Positions 16,006 to 23,460 of a stretch of 64,000 nt of DNA are shown here, in pieces. The stretch is from Breznakia pachnodae. Lineage in GTDB: Bacteria > Bacillota_I > Bacilli_A > Erysipelotrichales > Erysipelotrichaceae. The notes under the pieces were generated by a model, which was not told where the DNA came from, did no database searches, and saw only the letters and a program-made list of their open reading frames with translations. The position numbers and the translations under genes are program-made. Each line of letters starts with the position of its first letter. Position 1 is the first letter of the stretch. The stretch is taken from the NCBI RefSeq assembly GCF_030814225.1, contig NZ_JAUSUR010000003.1:310001-374000 (forward strand), given 5' to 3'.

Positions 16006-16668
16006 ATGTTAGACAAAATTAAAGGAAAATTAGTAGTATCTTGTCAGGCTTTGCCTGATGAACCATTACATTCTTCATTCATTATGGGTAGAATGGCACT
16101 AGCAGCCAAACAAGCCGGTGCAGCAGGGATTCGAGCACAAAGTAAACAAGATATCGATGAGATTAAAAAGGTCGTAGATTTGCCTGTAATCGGTATTGTG
16201 AAGCGTAACTATGATGACAGTGATATCTATATTACGGCAACTAAAAAAGAAGTAGATGAACTACTTACTACAGGATGTGAAATGATTGCTTTGGATGCAA
16301 CTGATCGTCCTCGCCCTCATGGAGAAAAAATTGAAGACTTGGTCAATTACATCCATGAGAATGGAGTACTGGCAATGGCAGACTGCAGTACATATGAAGA
16401 ATGCTTAGAAGCTGAACGAATTGGATTTGATTGTGTATCTACAACCCTATGTGGATATACTCCATACAGTAAGAAAATAGATGGACCAAACTTTGAATTA
16501 ATGAAACGTTTAATTGATGTATTAAAGACACCTTTGATTGCTGAAGGTAAAATCAATACACCAGAAGACTTAAAGAAAGTTATGGACTTAGGAGCATACA
16601 GTGCGGTTGTTGGTGGTGCAATTACCAGACCTCAGCAAATCGCAAAAACATTTATTGATGTATTATAA
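16006..16668 (+). CDS. nanE: N-acetylmannosamine-6-phosphate 2-epimerase (copy 2)
   Basis: The 220-residue product aligns along its length with the preceding gene (KLVVSCQALPDEPLH, AAGIRAQSK, LPVIGIVK, MIALDATDR, MADCSTYEE, VVGGAITRP) but has clearly diverged and lacks the longer N- and C-terminal ends of copy 1. Copy 2 is closer to the usual NanE length and retains the substrate segment DATDRPRPHG, which is DCTSQITHEG in copy 1. GGGAGG precedes the ATG. The two copies may act on different N-acylhexosamine phosphates. Confidence 0.9.
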   Translation: MLDKIKGKLVVSCQALPDEPLHSSFIMGRMALAAKQAGAAGIRAQSKQDIDEIKKVVDLPVIGIVKRNYDDSDIYITATKKEVDELLTTGCEMIALDATDRPRPHGEKIEDLVNYIHENGVLAMADCSTYEECLEAERIGFDCVSTTLCGYTPYSKKIDGPNFELMKRLIDVLKTPLIAEGKINTPEDLKKVMDLGAYSAVVGGAITRPQQIAKTFIDVL

Positions 16669-16672
16669 AATG

Positions 16673-16697
16673 AGCCGTTGGTTACAAACCAACGGCT
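16673..16697. terminator. Bidirectional terminator, overlapping the stop of the XRE gene
   Basis: AGCCGTTGGTT and AACCAACGGCT make a perfect 11-bp stem with a three-base loop. The minus-strand gene's stop codon (16682-16684) lies within the stem and loop. Confidence 0.85.
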
Positions 16698-17485
16698 TTC
16701 TTACTACTTATAACACAAACAATACAACCAATAATGATTACACCAATACTAACTATTAAATCAATAATGTCATACGTTTGCATATTCAGATATGCACTGG
16801 TAAGCAGATAGGTCGCAAAACGAATGATACCAGACAGCATAATTACTATACCAAATGAAAAATACACATCCTTCTTCTTTACTGCGATTATATAATAAAT
16901 AATCCAACAGCTACCTACTACTAGTATACAGAGTGGAAGTGCTAATGGTAACATCCAACCTGAAGTATTTGTAAGTACTTCTATTATATAGAGAAATGGA
17001 AGAATCGACCAAGTAAGATTTATCAGTACTAATTTTATCCAATTCTTTTGTATCAATAATGGAGGAACGATAAGAAGACATCCATAGACAATTCCAACCA
17101 CAGCATATACTGACCAGGTAAACTCTCCTGCCTCATAGTAATCAGCTACCAAACATACAACACTAACAAATATAGATAAACCTAATAATGCGAAACCTGC
17201 TATCTTTAAAATTTTAGGTGTATATTCTTTTGGCACCTGTTTATAGAAAGAAGAATGCAAGGAGCGTTCTGGCTCTTCACTCTTATTCCCATGAAGCAAA
17301 TCATTGATGGAAATATCAAATAAATCTGCCAATGCAGTTAAGTTTTCTATATCAGGAATTCCATTTCCACATTCCCATTTTGAAATTGCTTTATCACTTA
17401 CATGTAATTTATTAGCCAACTCTTTTTGAGTCATATTATTCTCTTTTCGTAATTGCTGGATTAATATCCCAATATTTTCATTCAA
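16682..17485 (-). CDS. XRE-family regulator with C-terminal membrane domain
   Basis: Residues 5-62 are a classic XRE helix-turn-helix (IGILIQQLRKENNMTQKELANKLHVSDKAISKWECGNGIPDIENLTALADLF). After a linker, residues 92-262 contain about six hydrophobic segments, so the 267-residue protein is a membrane-bound DNA-binding protein. Such architecture is common in Firmicutes, often sensing envelope stress or peptides. Its own promoter carries a 15-bp palindrome over the -10 box, suggesting autoregulation. The neighbouring small membrane proteins at 17678-18777, divergently transcribed, could be targets. Confidence 0.85.
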   Translation of the reverse strand: MNENIGILIQQLRKENNMTQKELANKLHVSDKAISKWECGNGIPDIENLTALADLFDISINDLLHGNKSEEPERSLHSSFYKQVPKEYTPKILKIAGFALLGLSIFVSVVCLVADYYEAGEFTWSVYAVVGIVYGCLLIVPPLLIQKNWIKLVLINLTWSILPFLYIIEVLTNTSGWMLPLALPLCILVVGSCWIIYYIIAVKKKDVYFSFGIVIMLSGIIRFATYLLTSAYLNMQTYDIIDLIVSIGVIIIGCIVCVISSKKAVGL

Positions 17486-17535
17486 ATCTTCATCACCTCT
17501 ACTCGTATTCTATCAACTTCTAAACAATAGCACAA

Positions 17536-17570
17536 TCTACGAATCGTAGAGTATCATAAATGCTTGTCAA
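17536..17570 (-). promoter_or_regulatory. XRE gene promoter with autoregulatory palindrome
   Basis: On the minus strand TTGACA (17570-17565) is 16 bases from TACGAT (17548-17543). The perfect 15-bp palindrome TCTACGAATCGTAGA (17536-17550) covers this -10 box. Placement and symmetry fit an operator for the XRE protein encoded just downstream. Confidence 0.65.
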
Positions 17571-17677
17571 ATAGTTAGTTTTATGCAATATTGTAAAGGT
17601 ATGAAAATAAATAGTAATTGAGTAATTACTATAATATTTAACACTATGAAATGAAATATAGAAAGTGGAGGGACTAT

Positions 17678-18022
17678 ATGGAATTCAGTATGATACTTAT
17701 TTTTCAAATTTTAATTTACATATTTATTGTATATGCTCTGTATCGTGCATTTACAGCAAGTAAAAGAAAAAGAAAAGATATTAGTGAAGAAGCAACGATA
17801 ATAAAAAAAGAATATTTTAGAGTATCAGGATTAGATTTGGGTTATCCGAAATACGATGATTCTTTTGAAGTTACATTTCAACTGAAAAATAAAGAAAGAA
17901 CATTTGTTGTTAGTCAGTTTGAATACGAACTATTAGATGAAGGCGATCAAGGAATATTATGTCATGATCGCTATAAGATTATTTCTTTTGGAGATAAACT
18001 AAAAAGACCTGAAGATAGTTAA
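17678..18022 (+). CDS. Small membrane-anchored protein (DUF2500-like)
   Basis: The start at 17678 is set by GTGGAGGG eight bases upstream; the upstream in-frame ATG at 17651 has no such site. The 114-residue product has one N-terminal membrane segment (about residues 4-23), a basic stretch, and a beta-rich soluble domain. That domain's pattern (FEVTFQLKNKERTFVVSQFEYELLDEGDQGILCHDRYKIISFG) resembles DUF2500 proteins, which have no known function. It starts a run of three small genes on the plus strand. Confidence 0.7.
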   Translation: MEFSMILIFQILIYIFIVYALYRAFTASKRKRKDISEEATIIKKEYFRVSGLDLGYPKYDDSFEVTFQLKNKERTFVVSQFEYELLDEGDQGILCHDRYKIISFGDKLKRPEDS

Positions 18023-18040
18023 TAGAAAGAGGATATTTAA

Positions 18041-18400
18041 ATGTATAAAGATGATGAAGGATATATAATATGTCCTGCTTGTGATTGGAATGGCAGGTTT
18101 ATGAAATATAGAATTAAAAATTCTAATAGGGATCTATATATGTGTGATGAGTGCAACGCTATTGCAGATACACTTGATGATTTGGATAAAAATATTTTTA
18201 TTGGAAACATATCTGAATATTTTTTTGGTGATAGTAAGATTACTAAAAGATATGATAAATGGCATCGAATAGGATATATAAAATCATTTGAAATGGAGCA
18301 GTTAGAGTATCATATAGAAGAAATTTATCCTGAGTTGAGAGTTAAATACTTCTTTAAGACTGTTCACAAAGATAATTCAGAAGTTAATGATATTTTTTGA
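18041..18400 (+). CDS. Hypothetical protein with N-terminal zinc ribbon
   Basis: The family is not recognised. The 119-residue protein has two CxxC pairs, CPAC near residue 11 and CDEC near residue 35, spaced as in a zinc ribbon. The rest is polar and acidic with no membrane segment. AGAGGATA lies before the ATG, 18 bases after the DUF2500-like gene, so they are likely co-transcribed. A zinc-binding regulatory or adaptor role is possible but not shown by the sequence. Confidence 0.6.
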   Translation: MYKDDEGYIICPACDWNGRFMKYRIKNSNRDLYMCDECNAIADTLDDLDKNIFIGNISEYFFGDSKITKRYDKWHRIGYIKSFEMEQLEYHIEEIYPELRVKYFFKTVHKDNSEVNDIF

Positions 18401-18438
18401 TGAGATGATGATTGTGTATAAACAGAGGGGGGAATAAG

Positions 18439-18777
18439 ATGAAAAGACTAATATTAGTATATATTGCAGCGCTATTGCTCAGTACTATATATTGTAAACC
18501 AGTGGAGGGGAAAGTTATAACGACATTCATAAACTCTATACTGAATACAATTTTATATGTTGGAATATGGTATGTTCTTGTAAAGTGGGAATCCTCAAGG
18601 GATGAGAAGTCATGGAGAAAGAAATTATCATATTATTTTTTGATTCCGCTTGGTGTAGTAACTCTGCTCGAAATACTTTTTTTAATTTTAGATCGAAATT
18701 TTGGTAATTTTGCAATCGTACTTCCTGCAATGGCTTATACTTATTTAACAATCAATGGTAATAAATACTTTGCATAA
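18439..18777 (+). CDS. Small multi-pass membrane protein
   Basis: The start is set at 18439 by an AGAGGGGGG run seven bases upstream rather than the earlier ATG at 18412. The 112-residue product has four hydrophobic segments (about 3-20, 30-50, 65-85 and 90-108) separated by short charged loops. I see no known family. It closes the three-gene run and is followed by a terminator, opposite the convergent yigZ gene. Confidence 0.6.
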   Translation: MKRLILVYIAALLLSTIYCKPVEGKVITTFINSILNTILYVGIWYVLVKWESSRDEKSWRKKLSYYFLIPLGVVTLLEILFLILDRNFGNFAIVLPAMAYTYLTINGNKYFA

Positions 18778-18809
18778 AAGTCTGTTCGTTAATTGGATAC
18801 AAATAATAA

Positions 18810-18840
18810 AAGAGGCCTTCATTATGATTGCCTCTTGTTT
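18810..18840. terminator. Terminator between convergent genes
   Basis: AAGAGGC and GCCTCTT pair across a 13-base loop, with A- and T-rich flanks. Confidence 0.65.
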
Positions 18841-18844
18841 TATA

Positions 18845-19459
18845 TTAGTCCTTTTTTTCTATCTCTACTACTTCCTTAGTAATTAATTCTAATGGAAATG
18901 TACCATTACTGAGTTCATCGATATCTTTGGTAAAGTCATCAGTTGATCGTAAGACATAGGTGACTTTTTCTTCGTACTGTTTATCCAAAACAATGATATT
19001 GTTCTGGGAAATGTAGTAATCTAATTTTCCAATAAAGGAATAATCAAATGTAATCTGGAAACGGAAAGTATCACACTTTTGTGTAATAACTGCATGTTTT
19101 AATGCTTCGCTGGTACTTTTTGAGTAAGCACGAATCAAACCACCAGCACCTAACTTGATTCCACCAAAGTAACGTACAACAATTGCAATAGTATCATTCA
19201 TATCATTCTTTCTCAGGCATTCTAAGATAGGAACACCAGCAGTTCCGCTAGGTTCTCCATTATCATTGCTTCTTTGTATTTCATCGTGCTCACCAATTAA
19301 AAAGGCATAACAGTGATGAGTAGCGTTAGGATGTAACTTCTTTATCTGCAGAAGATACTCTTTTGCTTCTTCTTCACTGAATACACGATTTACATAACAA
19401 ATGAACTTTGATTTATCAATAATGATGGTATGATTGCTTTCTTCTTTTACTCTGTACAT
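18845..19459 (-). CDS. yigZ: YigZ/IMPACT family protein
   Basis: The 204-residue protein shows the UPF0029 N-terminal signature: KSKFICYVNRVFSEEEAKEYL, ATHHCYAF, NDNGEPSGTAGVPILECL near residue 66, and the highly conserved VVRYFGGIKLGAGGLIRAYSKS near residue 94-115. The C-terminal 65 residues are the usual DUF1949-type domain. Members are cytoplasmic and linked by homology to translation-associated regulation, but the bacterial function is not settled. The gene stands alone, divergent from the bactofilin gene. Confidence 0.92.
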   Translation of the reverse strand: MYRVKEESNHTIIIDKSKFICYVNRVFSEEEAKEYLLQIKKLHPNATHHCYAFLIGEHDEIQRSNDNGEPSGTAGVPILECLRKNDMNDTIAIVVRYFGGIKLGAGGLIRAYSKSTSEALKHAVITQKCDTFRFQITFDYSFIGKLDYYISQNNIIVLDKQYEEKVTYVLRSTDDFTKDIDELSNGTFPLELITKEVVEIEKKD

Positions 19460-19568
19460 AAGATCTCCTTCCTATATTCTATATAATTATGGAAATATAT
19501 TCAATTTTTTTCGGAATTAGCGAACCAAAATGCGATTGAGTGAATCTTATATACAGGGGGCTTATAAT

Positions 19569-20369
19569 GTGGAGATAGTTAATTTGTTGTTGAAACCGAA
19601 TGTATTTCCCTACTTGTTTCTGCTTTTAGCATTAGTAATAATGTGCGGACTCATCTTTTTTGCGTTCAAAGAGTGGCAATTAAAAAGGGCGGTTTTAAAG
19701 GAAGAAACGACAATCTTGGGCGAAGATGTATCGATAAGTGATTCTGTTGTGGAGAAGGGTAAAGATCTTCATAATTATGTAAATACGATATTTCAGTCAA
19801 AAAAGTCCGAAGATGTGGAAAAACATAATGATCAAGGAGAACTAGAGAAGATGGAACATAACAATTATGAAAATGATGATTACAATGGAATTCAAGTAGA
19901 AGATGTAAAGGATGACATGTTATCAAGTGGGCAGAAAGAAAAAACAATTTTTTCTACTACTACAGTGATCGAAGGAAATGTAAGAGTGGATTCTCCACTT
20001 ATCGTAAAAGGAACGGTTACTGGAGATATTATAAGCAGTAGTGTCGTAGAGATATCTAATGGAGCAGTTATTGAAGGGAATATTCAAGCTAGTAATATTG
20101 AAATTGACCATGCCAAAATAACTGGAGATATGGTTGTGAGTGAGCGAGTATATGTAGGAACTGACACACACATCAAAGGATCAATCAGATCGAAGACGAT
20201 GATTGTGGAAGGTGATATCGAAGGGGATGTTTACGCCAGCGAAGAAACAAAACTAGCGCATAATGCGAAAGTTTTGGGTAATATATATACACCATTAATT
20301 GACATCGATCGTGGAGCGAAGATGTCTGGTAGAATTATTAATGATGAACTAAAAAATAATATTGATTAA
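19569..20369 (+). CDS. Bactofilin-like polymer-forming cytoskeletal protein, membrane anchored
   Basis: A GTG start at 19569 is chosen because AGGGGG lies eight bases before it; an ATG at 19530 has no site. The 266-residue product has an N-terminal membrane segment (about residues 10-32), a long charged linker (to about 130), then a beta-helical bactofilin domain. That domain has regularly spaced hydrophobic/glycine repeats (VIEGNVRVDSPLIVKGTVTGDI, AVIEGNIQASNIEIDHAKITGDM, THIKGSIRSKTMIVEGDIEGDVYA). Bactofilins polymerise beneath the membrane and position cell-wall enzymes. An N-terminal membrane anchor of this kind is known in the family. Confidence 0.85.
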   Translation: MEIVNLLLKPNVFPYLFLLLALVIMCGLIFFAFKEWQLKRAVLKEETTILGEDVSISDSVVEKGKDLHNYVNTIFQSKKSEDVEKHNDQGELEKMEHNNYENDDYNGIQVEDVKDDMLSSGQKEKTIFSTTTVIEGNVRVDSPLIVKGTVTGDIISSSVVEISNGAVIEGNIQASNIEIDHAKITGDMVVSERVYVGTDTHIKGSIRSKTMIVEGDIEGDVYASEETKLAHNAKVLGNIYTPLIDIDRGAKMSGRIINDELKNNID

Positions 20370-20372
20370 TTG

Positions 20373-20396
20373 AAAAGCCGAAAAGGCTTTTTATTT
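20373..20396 (+). terminator. Terminator after bactofilin gene
   Basis: AAAAGCC and GGCTTTT form a 7-bp stem around GAAAA followed by T-rich sequence. Confidence 0.8.
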
Positions 20397-20458
20397 TGCC
20401 AAATGATGGTATATTCAAACAAAAAAGTGTATTATAATTAGGATGAGAGGTTAAATAT

Positions 20459-21313
20459 ATGGCTAACTATTTAATTGTAACGGATACGACAAGTGCAATG
20501 AATTTAGAAATTGCAGAGAAACATGGTATTGAACTGGTACCATTAAGTGTTGTAATCAGTGGTAAAGAGTTTAAAGATTTAATTGATATTAGTAATGAAG
20601 TATTATATGAAAAATTACGAGATGGCTTAGTTCCAACAACCAGTCAACCAAGTACTGGGTATATTATGGAAAAGATGGAAAAGTGGAAAGAAGAGAATTA
20701 TGATGCAATCATTATTCTGACTTGTTCCAGTGATCTAAGTGGAACCAATGCCAACTTCCATATGGTGAAAGAACAGTTGGGTATGGACAATGTTTATGTT
20801 GTTGATACACGAAGTGTTGGAGCACCTATTTTGGATGGTGCAATACGTGCAAAAGAAATGGCTGATGAAGGTGCCAGTGTTCAGGACATTTTATTGATGT
20901 TGGACAAGAAATACCAAAATCAGTTTTCATTCTTGTTTCCAGAGACATTAACGCAGTTAAAGAAAGGTGGAAGAATTTCTCCAATTGCAGCGAATATGGC
21001 TTCGCTTTTAAAAATTAAGCCACTTTTGTATTTAAAAGAAGATGGTAGTGTTGTTGATAAGTTTGGGTTTGCTAGAACAGAAGGTAAAATTGTTCAGTTA
21101 ATCATTGATAAATTCAAAGATTTGAATGTAAACTCGCTTACAAATAAAATTTATATTTCGCATGCTGACAACTTACGAGGAGCACAGAAAGTTGAGCAGT
21201 TGTGTAAGGCATTGTTTGATAATATCGATTGTGAAATAGTAGAGCTTCCTTCGGTACTGACATGTCATGGGGGATTAGGCTGTATAGCAGTGCAGTCGAC
21301 ATTAAAGATCTAA
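20459..21313 (+). CDS. DegV family fatty-acid-binding protein (copy 1)
   Basis: The 284-residue protein has the DegV pattern: LIVTDTTSAM at the N-terminus, PTTSQPSTG near residue 60, ILTCSSDLSGT near 80 with the phosphate-binding serine, FPETLTQLKKGGRISPIAANMASLLKIKPLL near 160-190, and HGGLGCIAVQ at the C-terminus. DegV/FakB proteins bind acyl chains so FakA kinase can phosphorylate them for phospholipid synthesis. This copy is the most divergent of three in tandem (KKGGRIS rather than KRGGRLT). No fakA is in the window. Confidence 0.9.
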   Translation: MANYLIVTDTTSAMNLEIAEKHGIELVPLSVVISGKEFKDLIDISNEVLYEKLRDGLVPTTSQPSTGYIMEKMEKWKEENYDAIIILTCSSDLSGTNANFHMVKEQLGMDNVYVVDTRSVGAPILDGAIRAKEMADEGASVQDILLMLDKKYQNQFSFLFPETLTQLKKGGRISPIAANMASLLKIKPLLYLKEDGSVVDKFGFARTEGKIVQLIIDKFKDLNVNSLTNKIYISHADNLRGAQKVEQLCKALFDNIDCEIVELPSVLTCHGGLGCIAVQSTLKI

Positions 21314-21327
21314 GAGGAGAACTATAT

Positions 21328-22176
21328 ATGAAAATAGCAGTTATAACCGATAGCGGGAGTGGAATGAACAAAGAGCAGGCGGAAGAATTAGGACTTCATT
21401 TCCTGCCCCTTCAAATTGTTGAAGGTGAACAAGTATATCTAGATGGATTTGATGTTACTTGTGCAGAAGTATTTGATATGATTCGCGAAGAAAAATTATT
21501 GAAGACTTCATTACCACCAGTAGGAATGGTGGAAGAATTATTTAAAAAATTAAAAGATGAAGGTTATGAACATGGGATTTTTGTTCCACTAACAAGTGGA
21601 CTTTCAAGTACGATGCAAAATGTAAAAATGATTGCTGATAACAGTGATTTTGATCTTACATGTATTGAGTGTTTTACAACTTGTCACATTCAACACTATG
21701 TTGCTACTAGTGCAAAACGTCTTGTGGATGAAGGTGTTGAATTAGAGGAAATTGTTGCTCGTTTAAATGACAGTATTGCTCACAGTAATACGTTAATTAT
21801 TCCTGATGATCTGGATCATCTGAAAAGAGGTGGTCGTCTTACTCCATTAGCAGCAGCTTTGGGTGGAATGTTGAAGATTAAACCAGTACTGAAACTGAAC
21901 GAGTCAAGTGAAGGTAAAATCGATACATTTGCAAAAGTAAGAACGATGAGCAAAGCGATGAAGATGGCAGTTGATACATTTGTGGATGAAGGTATTGATG
22001 AAAACTATGAATTAGTTGTGCTTCATACGGATGCACCAGAAAGTGCAGAGGAATTAAAGGAAATGTATTTTAGTAAATATCCAGGAAACAATACAACCTT
22101 TGGTTATATTGGACCAGTAATTTCCGTACATACGGGAATTGGATGTCTTGGATTACAATATATTAAAAAAGTTTAA
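21328..22176 (+). CDS. DegV family fatty-acid-binding protein (copy 2)
   Basis: The start at 21328 follows AAGAGGAG; an ATG at 21262 lies inside copy 1 and is rejected. The 282-residue product has ITDSGSGM, LKTSLPPVG, PLTSGLSSTMQ and DLDHLKRGGRLTPLAAALGGMLKIKPVL, plus the C-terminal HTGIGCLGLQ. It begins 14 bases after copy 1 and clearly resembles copy 3 more than copy 1. Three FakB homologues may carry fatty acids of different saturation or branching; this is known of the family but cannot be read from sequence here. Confidence 0.9.
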   Translation: MKIAVITDSGSGMNKEQAEELGLHFLPLQIVEGEQVYLDGFDVTCAEVFDMIREEKLLKTSLPPVGMVEELFKKLKDEGYEHGIFVPLTSGLSSTMQNVKMIADNSDFDLTCIECFTTCHIQHYVATSAKRLVDEGVELEEIVARLNDSIAHSNTLIIPDDLDHLKRGGRLTPLAAALGGMLKIKPVLKLNESSEGKIDTFAKVRTMSKAMKMAVDTFVDEGIDENYELVVLHTDAPESAEELKEMYFSKYPGNNTTFGYIGPVISVHTGIGCLGLQYIKKV

Positions 22177-22191
22177 AAAGGAGGATTAGTT

Positions 22192-23046
22192 ATGAAAGTT
22201 GCTTTTGTTACTGACAGTGGTACAGGACTGAGCGTAAAAGAAGTAGAGGCATTGGGTTGTTATAGTGTTCCATTACAGATCTCTTATGACGATGTTTCCT
22301 TGCTTGAAAATGAGGATATCAATGTTGATGGTGTCTATAAATTAATGCAAGAAGGAAAGATGTTAAAAACATCTTTGGCACCAGTTGGAAAAATAGAAGA
22401 GTTATTTACTAGATTAAAAGATGAAGGATATGAAAAGATTTTTGCGGTTCCAATTTGTAGTGGATTAAGTGGAACGATTGATGCTATGCAGATGGTGGCA
22501 AAACAAGTAGGAATCGATTTCGATTACTTTGATAACCATGTAACAGCAATGGTAGAAAAATACATGGTTGTTCGTGCAAAAAACTTATATGAAGAAGGAA
22601 AAACGCTTGATGAAATCAAAGTGATATTATCAGAAATTTGTGATACTACAAATACATTGTTAATTCCTAATGATTTACATCATTTAAAAAGAGGTGGACG
22701 TTTAACTCCGCTTGCTGCAACATTAGGTGGACTTCTAAAGATTAAACCAATTTTAGAAATCAATAAAAAGACCAATGGTAAGATAGATGTATTAGACAAA
22801 GTAAGAACAATGTCTAGAGCACTAGATCGTACCGTTGAAATTATGAAGAAAGAAATTCTTGATGGTGGAACAGGGTACAGTATTACGGTTGCTCATGTAG
22901 TTGCCGAAGAAGCAGGTAAAGGGTTAATTGAAAAATATCAAGAAGTATTTCCAAATGCAAAATATGATTTGATTAAGCTTGTAAGTGTTGTTGGTGTGCA
23001 TACAGGACTTGGATGTCTTGCAGTACAATATTATAAACAGTTATAA
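22192..23046 (+). CDS. DegV family fatty-acid-binding protein (copy 3)
   Basis: The 284-residue protein repeats the family motifs: FVTDSGTGL, LKTSLAPVG, PICSGLSGTID, DLHHLKRGGRLTPLAATLGGLLKIKPIL and HTGLGCLAVQ. It starts 15 bases after copy 2 behind AAAAGGAGG. Copies 2 and 3 share long identical stretches around the KRGGRLTPLAA segment, pointing to a relatively late duplication. The lid regions between residues 100 and 150 differ, which is where ligand preference might lie. Confidence 0.9.
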   Translation: MKVAFVTDSGTGLSVKEVEALGCYSVPLQISYDDVSLLENEDINVDGVYKLMQEGKMLKTSLAPVGKIEELFTRLKDEGYEKIFAVPICSGLSGTIDAMQMVAKQVGIDFDYFDNHVTAMVEKYMVVRAKNLYEEGKTLDEIKVILSEICDTTNTLLIPNDLHHLKRGGRLTPLAATLGGLLKIKPILEINKKTNGKIDVLDKVRTMSRALDRTVEIMKKEILDGGTGYSITVAHVVAEEAGKGLIEKYQEVFPNAKYDLIKLVSVVGVHTGLGCLAVQYYKQL

Positions 23047-23113
23047 GTTGGTCAAATCAATTATCATCGTTTACTAAATAGGCTATAATTTTATTATAGA
23101 GAGGTATAGAGCT

Positions 23114-23347
23114 ATGAAAGACCGTGTCGATAATTTAGTAACAATGATTGATGGCTACGCAATGAGTGGAGGTCATCACCTAAATGTGAATGTATTTACC
23201 AGAGAGACACTTCTTGATGCACAAAAGCATCCGGAGAAGTATCCACAACTTACAATTCGCGTTTCAGGATATGCAGTAAACTTTAATAAATTGTCTAAAG
23301 AACAACAGGATGATGTTATAAAAAGGACAATGCACAAAGGAATGTAA
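23114..23347 (+). CDS. grcA: Minimal autonomous glycyl radical protein (GrcA/YfiD-like)
   Basis: The 77-residue product is almost entirely the C-terminal glycyl-radical domain of pyruvate formate-lyase. It shows [38 protein letters not shown], with G52 in RVSGYAV as the radical site. E. coli GrcA (127 residues) has the same domain behind an extra N-terminal half, absent here. By homology it would repair oxygen-cleaved pyruvate formate-lyase by replacing its damaged glycyl domain after activation by PflA. GAGAGG precedes the ATG and a TATAAT lies about 20 bases upstream of it. It is not a fragment of a broken pfl: it has its own start, stop and terminator. Confidence 0.88.
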   Translation: MKDRVDNLVTMIDGYAMSGGHHLNVNVFTRETLLDAQKHPEKYPQLTIRVSGYAVNFNKLSKEQQDDVIKRTMHKGM

Positions 23348-23353
23348 TACAAT

Positions 23354-23386
23354 GGAAACTGTGAGAAATTGCAGTTTCCTTTTTTG
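23354..23386 (+). terminator. Terminator after grcA
   Basis: GGAAACTG and CAGTTTCC pair across a 10-base loop, followed by a T-run. Confidence 0.85.
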
Positions 23387-23460
23387 GTGGTTGTAATTAT
23401 CTATCTATGATATAATATAAATGATTTGGCACTAGATGGCGGGTTAGTGCGGGGGCGAGC

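Noticed and set aside
18511..18521. GTTATAAC core, as in the GntR-type operator
   Set aside because: Lies inside a coding sequence without palindromic flanks; an 8-mer this AT-rich is expected by chance. The same applies near 21338.
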